Source of the DNA: Ruegeria profundi
Lineage (GTDB): Bacteria > Pseudomonadota > Alphaproteobacteria > Rhodobacterales > Rhodobacteraceae
NCBI RefSeq assembly: GCF_001507545.1
Contig: NZ_LQBP01000007.1
Span: forward strand, 181,997 to 245,996
DNA: 64,000 nt
Reading direction: 5' to 3'
Position numbers and translations under genes: made by a program. Below the pieces are notes generated by a model, which saw only the letters and a list, made by a program, of their open reading frames with translations, had not been told where the DNA came from and searched no databases. Within the stretch, counting starts at the first letter, position 1; each line of letters begins with the position of its first letter. Positions 17,686 to 28,776 of the stretch are shown one piece after another.

Positions 17686-19260
17686 ATGTCTGAACTGCGC
17701 GAAACCGCGATGTCGTCCAAGGCCTGGCCTTTTGAAGAGGCGCGCCGGTTGCTCAAACGCTATCAGAAAGGTGCTCCGGAAAAGGGATATGTGCTGTTTG
17801 AAACAGGGTACGGCCCGTCGGGATTGCCGCATATCGGAACGTTTGGTGAGGTGGCGCGGACCACGATGGTCAAGCGCGCGTTTGAGGCACTGTCCGACAT
17901 TCCGACCAAGCTGATCTGTTTCTCGGACGATCTGGACGGCATGCGCAAGGTTCCCAGCAACGTGCCCAATCCTGAAAAGCTGGAAGAACACCTGCAGCGC
18001 CCGCTGACCTCGGTCCCTGATCCGTTTGGCGAATATCCCAGCTTTGGTGAGCATAACAACGCGATGCTGCGCCGGTTCTTGGACACGTTTGGTTTCGAGT
18101 ATGAGTTTTACTCGGCCAAAGAGTTCTACGAGTCCGGTCAGTTCGACGAAATCCTGAAGCGCGCTGTCGAGAAATATGATGACGTGATGGCCATCATGCT
18201 GAAAAGCCTGCGGGAAGAGCGGCAGCAAACCTATTCGATCTTTCTGCCGATCCATCCGGAAACGGGTAGGGTTCTGTACGTGCCCATGAAAAAGGTCTGT
18301 GCCGAGACCTATACCGTTACCTTCGATGACGAGGATGGCAAGGAATGGACCGTTCCTGTAACAGGTGGCAACGTCAAGCTTCAGTGGAAGCCGGACTTCG
18401 GTGCGCGTTGGGCGGCGTTGGGCGTCGATTTCGAGATGTATGGCAAGGAGCACGCCACCAACGAAAAGATTTACGATGGGATCTGTCGCGCGTTGGGCGG
18501 ACGCGCACCCGAGCATTTCTCATATGAGCTTTTCCTGGATGAGAACGGTCAGAAGATATCCAAGTCCTCTGGCAATGGTGTGTCGATTGACGAATGGCTC
18601 ACCTATGCGCCGACCGAGTCGTTGGCCTATTTCATGTATCAAAAGCCCAAGACGGCCAAGCGGATGCATTTTGATGTGATCCCGAAAGCCTATGACGAGT
18701 ATCACCAGCAGTTGCGTGCGTATCCGGGGCAAGACCTGAAGGCACAGTTGAACAACCCGGTCTGGCACATCCATGGCGGTGATGTTCCAGAGTCGACCTT
18801 GATCGTGCCCTTCGCGATGCTACTGAACCTTGCGTCGGTTTCTGGTGCCGAGGACAAGGAGGCGCTTTGGGGCTTTATCCGCCGCTATGCGCCCGAGGCC
18901 ACAGCCGAGAGTCATCCCGACCTCGATCAGGCAGCCGGGTTCGCGGTGCGGTACTTCAACGACTTTGTCAAACCGACACGTCAGCACCGTACGCCGACGG
19001 ATCAGGAGCGTGAGGCGCTTGAGGCGTTGAAGGCTGCTTTGGAGTCCTATGACGGTCCTATCGAAGACGAGGCGCTGCAATCGGTGGTTTACTCGATCGG
19101 GCGCGAGCGGTTCGACCCTATGCGCGGTTGGTTCACAGCGCTTTATGAGGTGCTGCTGGGCGCCTCGCAGGGGCCGCGATTTGGTGGATTCATCGCGCTA
19201 TACGGCGTGAGCGAAACGATCGACCTGATCAACAAGGCATTGGCCGGTGAACTGGTCTGA
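17686..19260 (+). CDS. lysK: Lysine--tRNA ligase, class I
   Basis: A 524-residue class I lysyl-tRNA synthetase, the archaeal-type form that alphaproteobacteria use in place of the class II enzyme. [13 protein letters not shown] carries the HIGH-type motif at 49-52 and KISKSSGNG near 290 is the KMSKS loop. Three ATGs precede or follow; the one at 17686 has GGAG about ten bases upstream and matches the known N-terminus of roseobacterial homologues ([19 protein letters not shown]). A long open frame on the opposite strand (17596-18516) is an antisense shadow. Confidence 0.95.
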   Translation: MSELRETAMSSKAWPFEEARRLLKRYQKGAPEKGYVLFETGYGPSGLPHIGTFGEVARTTMVKRAFEALSDIPTKLICFSDDLDGMRKVPSNVPNPEKLEEHLQRPLTSVPDPFGEYPSFGEHNNAMLRRFLDTFGFEYEFYSAKEFYESGQFDEILKRAVEKYDDVMAIMLKSLREERQQTYSIFLPIHPETGRVLYVPMKKVCAETYTVTFDDEDGKEWTVPVTGGNVKLQWKPDFGARWAALGVDFEMYGKEHATNEKIYDGICRALGGRAPEHFSYELFLDENGQKISKSSGNGVSIDEWLTYAPTESLAYFMYQKPKTAKRMHFDVIPKAYDEYHQQLRAYPGQDLKAQLNNPVWHIHGGDVPESTLIVPFAMLLNLASVSGAEDKEALWGFIRRYAPEATAESHPDLDQAAGFAVRYFNDFVKPTRQHRTPTDQEREALEALKAALESYDGPIEDEALQSVVYSIGRERFDPMRGWFTALYEVLLGASQGPRFGGFIALYGVSETIDLINKALAGELV

Positions 19261-19308
19261 TTTGACCTGACATCGCGTGGGGCTACCCTTGGTTCAGGAG
19301 GAATCCCC

Positions 19309-19710
19309 ATGCGTCGTTTATTGCTTGCTATTTCGTTTTGTGCCGGTCTGGCGTCGGGGGCACTCGCCCAGAGCGATGAGATCGAAAAAAACATCGCAGC
19401 CCAAATTCAGGCGTTTGAGGCTGATGACTTTGCCACAGCCTTTACCTATGCCAGCCCCGGTATCCAGCGCCTGTTCCAGACGCCCGAGAATTTCGGCGTG
19501 ATGGTGAAGCGTGGATATCCGATGGTCTGGCGCCCGTCCGAAGTGCGGTTTCTGGAACTGCGAGACGTGGGCGGATCGCTATGGCAAAAGGTCATGATCA
19601 CCGACATTGATGGCCAGGTGCATATTCTCGATTACCAAATGGTTCCACTTGAGAATGGGTGGAAAATCAACGGCGTACAGCTTTTGGGTAATTCCGACCC
19701 TGCGGCCTGA
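19309..19710 (+). CDS. DUF4864 domain-containing secreted protein
   Basis: A 133-residue small exported protein: residues 1-20 are a signal peptide ending SGALA-QS. The rest fits DUF4864, a family with an NTF2-like look (AAQIQAFEADDFATAFTYASP... then beta strands). Rhodobacteraceae carry it widely; its function is unknown. CAGGAGG is well placed before the ATG. It follows lysK by 48 bases and may be cotranscribed. Confidence 0.8.
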   Translation: MRRLLLAISFCAGLASGALAQSDEIEKNIAAQIQAFEADDFATAFTYASPGIQRLFQTPENFGVMVKRGYPMVWRPSEVRFLELRDVGGSLWQKVMITDIDGQVHILDYQMVPLENGWKINGVQLLGNSDPAA

Positions 19711-19852
19711 CGCAACACCACCGTCACGGTGACATGATCGGCGGTTAATCCCTTTTCAGTACTCAGGCTTTTGCGTTCGGGGCGTGTGACCCCGGACACT
19801 GGGTTCATGCGCATGGCGGGCCGCCGCAGGCGCAACTGGGAAAGGGTTTTCT

Positions 19853-22141
19853 ATGAATAAGGCAATCACCGATGGCATCGTGTTTATGCCGCCTGCTTTC
19901 GCGAATGGTCTGAATGTGTGGTCCAGCGGCGACGGAACGCCGGGTTCTCCGACCTATGACGGGTCGGGAACCGGCGCGTATGTACCGGCTGATGCGGATT
20001 TCGGCGGGTGCCTGGAAATCTTGAAGGTCGACGCAACGCAGCGCTTGCGCTACATGGGCCAGACCCCGTTGTTGCCGGGCTGCTACCTGCAGATCAAGGC
20101 GCGCGTCAAAGCCATAAGCGGCCCGCTGCCCGACGTGCGCATCGCCGCGTGGGCCGGCGGTGCCGGAGATGTGCAGGTCACCGGTGTTGTTGAGCAGGGA
20201 CCGGCAACGCAGCTATCCGGTTACGGCACCGTGCATGAAATCACCGCAATTGTCGGTACAGGCCAACGGCCCGGTGTCGACATGCCTTGGGGCGTTGAGG
20301 CGCTGTACGGCCATTTCGGTATCGACATTGACGGCGCGAACGGAGCCGTGGTGCGTGTCGATGATATTGAGATCACAGACGTCACCGGCGTGTTTCTGCG
20401 AAACCTGATCAGCCTGGTGGACGTCCGTGATTTTGGTGCTGTTGGGGATGGGGTAACAGATGACTCTGCCGCGTTCGAAGCTGCGGATCAGGCGGCTAAC
20501 GGTCGTCGGGTGTTTGTTCCCGAAGGGACCTATTTTCTGGCGCAGAACACCTCAATGGCAACTGAGATTGATTTCGAGGGCACAGTTACGATGCCGGGCG
20601 ATAAGATGCTGCTTTTGACCAAAAGCTTTGATCTGCCAACCTACATCAATGCTTTTGGCAACGAAATGCTGGCGTTTAAAAAAGCGTTTCAGGCGTTGCT
20701 CAACAATTCGGACCATGAGTCATTGGATATGGGTGGGCGCAAGGTGTCGGTCACCGAACCGATTGATATGGCTGCTGCGGTTCCGAACCGGCAATCCGGT
20801 TTCTCAACCCGCCGTGTGATCCGCAATGGACAATTCGACGTCCAAAACAGCTCGGCCTGGGATACCGAGACTTTCACCTCGGTCGCAACATACAACCCCA
20901 ACGACCCCACGCGTCTGGTGAACGTGGCCAATGTTGCCAACATCCCGGTCGGTTCGCTTGTGCAGGGCAGCGGCGTCGGGCGCGAGATTTATGTCCGCTC
21001 GAAGAATGAGGGCGCGGGTGAGATTACGCTGAACGCGCCTATCTATGATGCTGCCGGAACGCAGACCTTCACCTTTTTATCGTTCAAATATTTGCTGGAT
21101 TTCAGTGGTTTCAGCACCCTGCGCAAATTCGGAATGGAACAGATCGAGTTCCAGTGCAACGGCCGCAGCAGCGCCATCCGTTTGGCTCCGTCGGGCAGCA
21201 CCTTCGCGTTGGCGAACTGTTTTATCAGCCGCCCCAAAGACCGCGGGATCACCTCGATCGGGACGGGATGTCAGGGAATGTTGATCGACACTTGCCAGTT
21301 CCTGTCCACCGAGGAATCTTTCAATGTTTCGGATCGCAAGTCCATCGCACTGAATGCCACGGCCAATGATGTAAAGCTGCGCCACAATAGGGCCGTGCGG
21401 TTCCTGCATTTTGCCGTTCTCGGTGGTACGAACAACATGATCCTTGGCAATCACTTTTTTCAGGGTGACAGCATTCCGCAAGGCGTTCGCAGTCCCGGAT
21501 TGATCATGATCGGCACGTATAACAGCTCGACCATCTCGGGGAATTACATCGACAACTGCTTTATCCAGTGGACTAACGAACGGGATGCAGATCCTGTCTA
21601 CCGAGCTGGGTTTTCGTTCAGTTCGATGGCAATCACCGACAATATTTTCTATTCCAGTGAAGTTGCGCCCTGGTTCAGCTACATCACCATCCGCCCGCAT
21701 GGCGCGGGGCATTTCTTGAATGGTGTTGTTGTCACAGGGAACAAATTTCGGTCCACAAGCGGAAGCATCAATCGGGTAGATCAGGTGGATACCTCTTTTG
21801 CCAGCCTGAACAGCTATGCGCATCGGAATGTCATGTTCGAAAACAATACATTTCACGGGGTGGACCAAAAAGTCGCGAATCCCTTGCGGGTGACGTATTC
21901 GCAAGGTTCCGCATCGCAGGCTTGGTCAATTCAGACTGCGGGAGAGTTGCCATTTGGTGGCTACGCACGCAGCTGCGATGCTGTCACCGCACTGGGGCCG
22001 CTGAAAAACGTATTTGGTCTGACGACCTATGCGACCCCGTATGTTGAGCTGGAGCAAGGTGCGTCGAGAGACGCCATCAACCTGCGGTGGCCCGAGGCTG
22101 TTAGTGGGGAAGTCTCAACCCTCATTCGTATGGAAAGCTAA
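19853..22141 (+). CDS. Right-handed beta-helix protein, pectate-lyase-3/GH28-like
   Basis: A 762-residue protein. Residues ~1-185 form a beta-rich module with a pattern like carbohydrate-binding or tailspike head-binding domains (VWSSGDGTPGSPTYDG; LPGCYLQIKARV). Residue ~188 onward begins the Pectate_lyase_3 motif VDVRDFGAVGDGVTDDSAAF, followed by VFVPEGTYFLAQN and then many short Asn/Gly-rich turns consistent with a parallel beta-helix up to ~700. Proteins of this type cleave or bind polysaccharide. No classical signal peptide is visible, unlike most lyases, so secretion by a type I/other route or a capsule-related role is possible. Catalytic residues cannot be assigned. Confidence 0.75.
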   Translation: MNKAITDGIVFMPPAFANGLNVWSSGDGTPGSPTYDGSGTGAYVPADADFGGCLEILKVDATQRLRYMGQTPLLPGCYLQIKARVKAISGPLPDVRIAAWAGGAGDVQVTGVVEQGPATQLSGYGTVHEITAIVGTGQRPGVDMPWGVEALYGHFGIDIDGANGAVVRVDDIEITDVTGVFLRNLISLVDVRDFGAVGDGVTDDSAAFEAADQAANGRRVFVPEGTYFLAQNTSMATEIDFEGTVTMPGDKMLLLTKSFDLPTYINAFGNEMLAFKKAFQALLNNSDHESLDMGGRKVSVTEPIDMAAAVPNRQSGFSTRRVIRNGQFDVQNSSAWDTETFTSVATYNPNDPTRLVNVANVANIPVGSLVQGSGVGREIYVRSKNEGAGEITLNAPIYDAAGTQTFTFLSFKYLLDFSGFSTLRKFGMEQIEFQCNGRSSAIRLAPSGSTFALANCFISRPKDRGITSIGTGCQGMLIDTCQFLSTEESFNVSDRKSIALNATANDVKLRHNRAVRFLHFAVLGGTNNMILGNHFFQGDSIPQGVRSPGLIMIGTYNSSTISGNYIDNCFIQWTNERDADPVYRAGFSFSSMAITDNIFYSSEVAPWFSYITIRPHGAGHFLNGVVVTGNKFRSTSGSINRVDQVDTSFASLNSYAHRNVMFENNTFHGVDQKVANPLRVTYSQGSASQAWSIQTAGELPFGGYARSCDAVTALGPLKNVFGLTTYATPYVELEQGASRDAINLRWPEAVSGEVSTLIRMES

Positions 22142-22149
22142 TGCCTTTT

Positions 22150-22175
22150 GTGGCCGCCCCCGCACGGGCGGCCAC
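22150..22175 (+). terminator. Strong hairpin after the beta-helix gene
   Basis: GTGGCCGCCC pairs with GGGCGGCCAC around CCGCAC, eight bases after the stop. Only TT follows the stem, so this is a stable hairpin that may terminate inefficiently or protect the 3' end; it also lies just beyond the convergent gene at 22186. Confidence 0.55.
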
Positions 22176-22185
22176 TTCGCTGACT

Positions 22186-22848
22186 TCAGAAAGTGTTCCA
22201 GAGTGCAAATTTAACACCCGTGTCGTTGCGTGCCTTATTGCGTTCAAAGCCCAGCACCCAGGTCCTTCCGTTGTCTCGCCCACGAATCAGGACCGAAGGC
22301 CGAACAGTCCAAAACAGTGAGCTTTCAGGCGTGTAGCTCGTTTCAATTTGCATCATGGGATTAAGCAGCCTGTCCCCGGACAGGCCAGTGGTAATGTCGA
22401 GCTTGCGGAACACTGCGTCATGCGTGCGGTTCTCCCATGCCGCGTCAACCGCAAACCATCCGTTGCCCAACCCGGTCTGGAACCCTTTGCCGTAAGACAG
22501 GGTCAATTTGTACATCGCCCAGGACCCAAACAGCCTGTAGTGAGCGCCAGCGCCGAACTCTGCTGCAAAACGCCCCCAGTCATCGAAATCAGCAACCGGA
22601 ACACGCGCGAATACAAGTGCGTGGCCAAAGTAGTCCCGGTTTTGTTCCAAATCCAAACCGATTGTCACCTTTGGCCTAAGCCCGTATTCGGCATACAGCG
22701 CGGTTTTGTAATTGAAGCTGCCATCAGGGTCTTTGAAAGCCGTAACCGAGGCCGCAGTGAATGCAGCATCCTTTTCACGTAGCCAGGCGCCAGACCAAGC
22801 CGGGGCTGCAGCCATTAGGAGTAAAAAAAGAAAAACGACTCGGCACAT
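22186..22848 (-). CDS. Putative outer-membrane beta-barrel protein
   Basis: A 220-residue exported protein with a signal peptide (FLFLLLMAAAPAWS, cleaved near 19). The mature part alternates short amphipathic strands with aromatic girdles (YKTALYAEYGLRPKVTIGLD; YKLTLSYGKGF; SVLIRGRD) and ends in a Phe (ALWNTF), the pattern of outer-membrane barrels. No family name is offered. It converges on the beta-helix gene, so the pair may or may not be functionally related. Confidence 0.65.
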   Translation of the reverse strand: MCRVVFLFLLLMAAAPAWSGAWLREKDAAFTAASVTAFKDPDGSFNYKTALYAEYGLRPKVTIGLDLEQNRDYFGHALVFARVPVADFDDWGRFAAEFGAGAHYRLFGSWAMYKLTLSYGKGFQTGLGNGWFAVDAAWENRTHDAVFRKLDITTGLSGDRLLNPMMQIETSYTPESSLFWTVRPSVLIRGRDNGRTWVLGFERNKARNDTGVKFALWNTF

Positions 22849-22994
22849 GCGCAGAGCATCGGCCAGTGTGGTTAACGGATGGTTAGTATTTTGTTTATTT
22901 CTTGGAAACCAACAAAAGTGGCAGTGTCATCCAGCGAAACGCAAGACCTTACCAATTACTGTGTTAGTCTTGGTACAAATAAGGGAGTATCCAG

Positions 22995-23321
22995 ATGCCG
23001 AAAATTTCCGAGAATGCGAGCGTCCAGACAGTCATCACCACTTTTGAAATGACACCGGGCACCTGCCAAGACCTGCTTGAGGCGCTGACCGATGCCTATT
23101 CCGAGTTCATTTCGAAACAGCCAGGGTTCGTTGCCGCTGGTCTGCACGTCAATGATGCACAGACGCGAATTGCCAATTATTCGCAATGGACCCGGCGCGA
23201 AGATTTTCTGGCTATGCTGCGCACTCCTGAAATGCGGGATCGCAACCGCAAGATCAACGAGCTGTGCAAAAGCTTTGAGCCGGTCATGTATGATGTGGCT
23301 GAAACATTCGGCAGTTTCTGA
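22995..23321 (+). CDS. Antibiotic-biosynthesis-monooxygenase (ABM) fold protein
   Basis: A 108-residue dimeric alpha/beta-barrel-type protein of the ABM superfamily: FEMTPGTCQDLLEALTDAY followed by PGFVAAGLHVNDAQTRIANYSQW is the standard strand-helix-strand layout. Cofactor-free monooxygenase activity or heme handling is known in the family, but nothing here identifies a substrate. GGGAGTATCCAG precedes the ATG. Followed by a Usp gene after 65 bases. Confidence 0.7.
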   Translation: MPKISENASVQTVITTFEMTPGTCQDLLEALTDAYSEFISKQPGFVAAGLHVNDAQTRIANYSQWTRREDFLAMLRTPEMRDRNRKINELCKSFEPVMYDVAETFGSF

Positions 23322-23386
23322 CCTAGATCAATGACTTGGCGCGCGGCGCCATCCAGGTTGCAGAAACGAAAACGGAGGCGCGCGCC

Positions 23387-23794
23387 ATGTACCACAATAT
23401 CCTTGTCCCCATATCCTTTGATGCTGAACGGGACATTTCCGGACCGCTAAAACTGGCTGAACTGCTCTCGACGCCAGATGCAAGGGTCACGCTATTGCAT
23501 GTGGTCGAACACATACCAAGCTATGCGATTTCGTATATGCCACCCGAATACTTGTCCGAGGCCCGCAAGGCCCTGAAGGTCGAGTTGGATGACCTGGCGG
23601 CCAAACTGCCCAATGCGACCGGTGAGGTGGTTGAGGGGCATTCCGGACGCACCATTCTGGACTGGGCGGAAACCCATAAACCGGACCTGATTATCATGGC
23701 GTCGCACCGGCCGGGCATGCAGGACCTTCTGCTGGGGTCGACCACCAACCATGTGGTGCGTCATGCCGCCTGCGCGGTTCACGTGGTGCGCTGA
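23387..23794 (+). CDS. Universal stress protein (UspA family)
   Basis: A 135-residue single Usp domain: MYHNILVPISFDAE at the start, LLHVVEHIP in the second strand, and a C-terminal SHRPGMQDLLLGSTTNHVVRHA that corresponds to the ATP-binding G-x2-G-x9-G-S/T motif in a variant form (the first Gly position reads HRPG). The ATG at 23387 follows CGGAGG; the open frame extends 17 codons upstream without a ribosome site. Its last 16 bases overlap the convergent oxidase-like gene. Confidence 0.88.
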   Translation: MYHNILVPISFDAERDISGPLKLAELLSTPDARVTLLHVVEHIPSYAISYMPPEYLSEARKALKVELDDLAAKLPNATGEVVEGHSGRTILDWAETHKPDLIIMASHRPGMQDLLLGSTTNHVVRHAACAVHVVR

Positions 23795-24282
23795 TCGGGC
23801 CACAGATCTGCTTGGGTAAGCCGCCACGCTTTGCCGAAGCCACCATTTAGCAAGGCATCTGAGATGTCGAACCGAACAAAACCGAAATCGGCGAAATCGA
23901 CGTAGAGTTTCGCTTTCGGTCGCAGGGTCAGATACCGCGACCGCAAGGTGGTGTGGTCAGCGCTTTCGCGTGAAATGAAACGGGCTGTGGCGTGCAGCGT
24001 CAACCGAGGATGGGTCAGGGGATCACCGGTTTTGCCGGGGTCCCCGACCAGCAGCGCACAGGCCGGGTTCGTACGCAGTGCTTGGGTATGATCCGCCAGG
24101 GTCGAGATCAGCGTCACCGGTCCGCCTGCGTCATCCGTGGCCAGCGCGATGCGCGATACCGAAGGCAGCCCAAGGTCCGGTCGCAAGGTAGCAAGGGCGG
24201 CATGGCGCGCGCCATCGATCAACTCGCGGGCTAACGTACGGGCAGTATCGTCGACCGGGCGGAAGGGGTCGGTTCGGCTCAT
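23779..24282 (-). CDS. HugZ-like pyridoxamine-5'-phosphate-oxidase-fold protein
   Basis: A 167-residue split-barrel flavin/heme-binding protein. The N-terminal ARELIDGARHAALATLRPD and the strand VSRIALATDDAGGPVTLISTLADHT are characteristic of the HugZ/PNPOx-like group, members of which bind heme or FMN and may degrade heme. The C-terminal domain of full-length HugZ is absent, so this is the short form. Function not fixed. Confidence 0.8.
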   Translation of the reverse strand: MSRTDPFRPVDDTARTLARELIDGARHAALATLRPDLGLPSVSRIALATDDAGGPVTLISTLADHTQALRTNPACALLVGDPGKTGDPLTHPRLTLHATARFISRESADHTTLRSRYLTLRPKAKLYVDFADFGFVRFDISDALLNGGFGKAWRLTQADLWPDQRTT

Positions 24283-24403
24283 GTCTTGGGTCTCGCGGTT
24301 TCAAGCGCTCAAACAATAGCCGCATCCGTTGTTCTGTGCGAGCGCTGGCTTCCGACCGGTCTTGCGTCTCGGTTTCGCCACAAACTCGGTTTAACAGAAT
24401 GCC

Positions 24404-24826
24404 ATGTCCCAAAAGACGCGCATAGAAAACATGGACACCCCCGCCCCGAAGGTTTCGCGACGCCAGCGACGGGCTGAGGCCTTGCGCAAGCGTGCCCTGT
24501 CGCCGATCAGAATCATGCTCATGGTTCTTATGCTGCCGGTGACTACTATCGGCATCGCGGTCGGTGTATATCTGCGGACCTCGGAATTCGAACATGATGA
24601 GGCGTTGCTGCACCTGATTGCCTTGGCTGGATGTAACGCGGTCGAAAACATCGTGCCAGGACCCTTTGTGGCTGGCGGGCCAGGCTATCACAAGCGCAAC
24701 GACCCGGATGGCGATGGCGTGGCCTGCGACACCCGCAGCGTGGTTTTCGAACCAAGCGCGCCGCCGCAGCACACCGAGGCACCCGCAGCACGCAGGGTCG
24801 GAACCGCCAAGTTCGTGCGGCCCTGA
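24404..24826 (+). CDS. Membrane-anchored excalibur calcium-binding domain protein
   Basis: A 140-residue protein: a basic cytoplasmic N-terminus (KVSRRQRRAEALRKR), one membrane helix at about 36-56, and a periplasmic part containing the excalibur motif NDPDGDGVACD (99-109), an EF-hand-like calcium loop with a disulfide-prone Cys pair (C77 and C108). The C-terminal tail is Pro/Ala rich. Excalibur domains often occur on extracellular nucleases or alone; no enzyme domain is present here. Confidence 0.82.
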   Translation: MSQKTRIENMDTPAPKVSRRQRRAEALRKRALSPIRIMLMVLMLPVTTIGIAVGVYLRTSEFEHDEALLHLIALAGCNAVENIVPGPFVAGGPGYHKRNDPDGDGVACDTRSVVFEPSAPPQHTEAPAARRVGTAKFVRP

Positions 24827-24924
24827 TCCCGAAGTCTGAGAGAATCCCCTAGGGTATGTTACACTGCACCAGACGCGCCGTTTTGGCCGTCATTGGGGGT
24901 TTCGCCCTGACAGGGAGGAAAGAC

Positions 24925-25215
24925 ATGTTTGCACGCATTACTCAGTTCAAAATGAAGCCCGGCATGCGCAATGCTGCCGAGGCCAAAATGAACGAATTGA
25001 AAGATCAGATCATGGGCATGGATGGTATGCACAGCTTTACCAATGTCATGAATGAAGACGGCACCGGATTTGTCGTTGCTGTCGTGCAAAGCGAGGAGAA
25101 ATCGAACGCAAACGCGCCCAAAGTGGCCGAGCTGTGGGGCCATTTTGCCGAGTTCCTCGAAGGCCCGCCGTCGCCTGCCGGGTTCGACGTGGTTGTCCAC
25201 TGGGACAAGGGATAA
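24925..25215 (+). CDS. Small ABM-like protein
   Basis: A 96-residue dimeric alpha-beta-barrel-like protein (MFARITQFKMKPGM... then FVVAVVQSEEKSN...). GGGAGGAAAGAC is placed perfectly before the ATG at 24925, so the 23-codon upstream extension of the frame is not used. The family includes stress-responsive and monooxygenase-like proteins; function unknown. Second ABM-fold gene within 2 kb (see 22995). Confidence 0.7.
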   Translation: MFARITQFKMKPGMRNAAEAKMNELKDQIMGMDGMHSFTNVMNEDGTGFVVAVVQSEEKSNANAPKVAELWGHFAEFLEGPPSPAGFDVVVHWDKG

Positions 25216-25263
25216 AGCCCGACACAGCTTGCCTTATTTCGATCAATCGCCAATCTTTGGGCG

Positions 25264-25617
25264 ATGACCCGCGATGAGTTCAACAGTTTTTGCGCCAGCC
25301 TCAAAGCCACGTCCCACGTGGTGCAATGGGGTAATGCGGATGTGTGGAAAGTGGGCGGCAAGGTGTTTGCCATCTGCGGTTGGAACGAGGGGCGCGATGC
25401 CTTCACGTTCAAAGCCACCGATCTGGCCTTCGAGGTGCTGCAGGATGAGCCCGGCATCCGCCCCGCCCCCTATCTGGCCTCACGGGGGATGAAATGGCTG
25501 CAAGTCTACGAAGAACGCGGGATGAGCGACGACTCCCTGCGCGAACATATCGTGACGTCTTATGATCTGGTTGTGGCCAAACTGACCAAGAAGACGCGGG
25601 CTGAGTTGGGGGTTTAG
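25264..25617 (+). CDS. MmcQ/YjbR family protein
   Basis: A 117-residue CyaY-like-fold protein. MTRDEFNSFCASLKATSHVVQW and DVWKVGGKVFAICGW match the YjbR/MmcQ N-terminus and RPAPYLASRGMKWLQV the central conserved block; members bind DNA non-specifically in at least one case. No strong ribosome site. Located 48 bases after the preceding small gene, so possibly cotranscribed. Confidence 0.85.
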   Translation: MTRDEFNSFCASLKATSHVVQWGNADVWKVGGKVFAICGWNEGRDAFTFKATDLAFEVLQDEPGIRPAPYLASRGMKWLQVYEERGMSDDSLREHIVTSYDLVVAKLTKKTRAELGV

Positions 25618-25886
25618 GGTGGGTGATACTAGGTGCTGGGTGCTTCGAGTCGCGTAAATCTTCCGCCGGCACTACGTGCGTGCTGCGTTCTCGGATTATT
25701 GAGCCTTGGGCTTCATGCGTGCTGAGCAGGGTGTCCAGTTTCGTCATGGAAACTGTACGGGAATGCGATCTATGATTATTAATGGAAAGGGGGAATGCAG
25801 AGCTGCAGGTTTGAAGTGTGATTGGGCTAAAGAAGCGATAGAATCGTTGTATTGCAGAGTCTTGTAAATTTGCTATCAACCTAGGA
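25618..25886. other. Gene-poor stretch with composition change
   Basis: No gene, RNA or clear promoter seen. From about 25750 the sequence becomes visibly AT-rich and stays so through the following gene, marking a possible boundary of acquired DNA. Confidence 0.4.
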
Positions 25887-26435
25887 ATGATTGGATCATC
25901 TCTTCTTCTGCTTATTTCAGCAAGTCTCACATTTTGGTCTGTAGTGACTTTCGGCCCAAATTTGACACTGCCACTGCTGTTGGGTTCAATGGGAACCGTC
26001 GTAGCTTCAATTTTGCTACTGAGATTCAAACTCCGCAAACGGACAAACTGGGTCATAGTTGACGGATCGAATGTGCTGTATTGGGACAAAGACGAACCTA
26101 GTTTGCACTCGGTCAGATTGGTCATTCAAAAATTGGTTCTAGATGGTTTTGAGCCAGTACTGTGGTTCGATGCTAACGTCGGTTACTTGGTCTCTGGCCG
26201 ATACATGAATCCCGCCAGTCTATCAAAAGCTCTTCGATATCCGGCGCGTCGAATTACAGTTGCGCCAAAAGGAACACCTGCCGATCCGCTTTTGATCAGC
26301 GATGCGGAAAGGTTGAGGGCACTTATCGTCACAAATGATCGCTTTAGAGACTGGCAAGAGCATTTTCCCGAAGTTACAAAGCAGGACGCGTTTTTGCGGG
26401 GGAGAATAAAAAACAACCAAGTCTACTTAAGATAG
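25887..26435 (+). CDS. Membrane-anchored NYN/Zc3h12a-like putative ribonuclease
   Basis: A 182-residue protein with two predicted N-terminal membrane helices (about 4-20 and 26-46), a basic hinge (RFKLRKRTN) and a cytoplasmic NYN/PIN-like nuclease domain. The acidic centre is recognisable: WVIVDGSNVLYW (Asp59, Asn62), VLWFDAN (Asp95), PADPLLISDAE (Asp133, Asp139) and LIVTNDRFRDW (Asp151, Asp155). This order (DGSN ... ADxxLL ... TNDxxRD) is that of the RNase_Zc3h12a group rather than plain PIN toxins. It would place an RNA-cleaving enzyme at the inner membrane. AGGA abuts the ATG, so the exact start is uncertain. The gene is AT-rich relative to both neighbours. Confidence 0.65.
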   Translation: MIGSSLLLLISASLTFWSVVTFGPNLTLPLLLGSMGTVVASILLLRFKLRKRTNWVIVDGSNVLYWDKDEPSLHSVRLVIQKLVLDGFEPVLWFDANVGYLVSGRYMNPASLSKALRYPARRITVAPKGTPADPLLISDAERLRALIVTNDRFRDWQEHFPEVTKQDAFLRGRIKNNQVYLR

Positions 26436-26439
26436 AGTG

Positions 26440-28626
<2,187 letters not shown>

Positions 28627-28776
28627 AGGGGATTCCTTTCGCGCCTGATTTTGGTCTGTTTTTGTTCTTGTTCAAGGGGGCATCTCCAATCATCGAAATT
28701 GCGACAATTGCGGACTTGTCCGCGCCGCGTGTCTGGCGCATATACAGCAATAGCCAAGTGAGTACGGAGAGGCGAC

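Noticed and set aside
17596..18516. 306-residue minus-strand open frame
   Set aside because: Entirely antisense to lysK, no motif, no ribosome site.
24856..24924. Upstream peptide MLHCTRRAVLAVIGGFALTG as a signal sequence for the ABM-like protein
   Set aside because: It looks superficially like a signal peptide, but an excellent ribosome site precedes the ATG at 24925 and the family starts there.
28640..28680. Possible LexA box upstream of uvrB
   Set aside because: The alphaproteobacterial consensus is GTTC-N7-GTTC; here the two GTTC copies are separated by only 2 bases.
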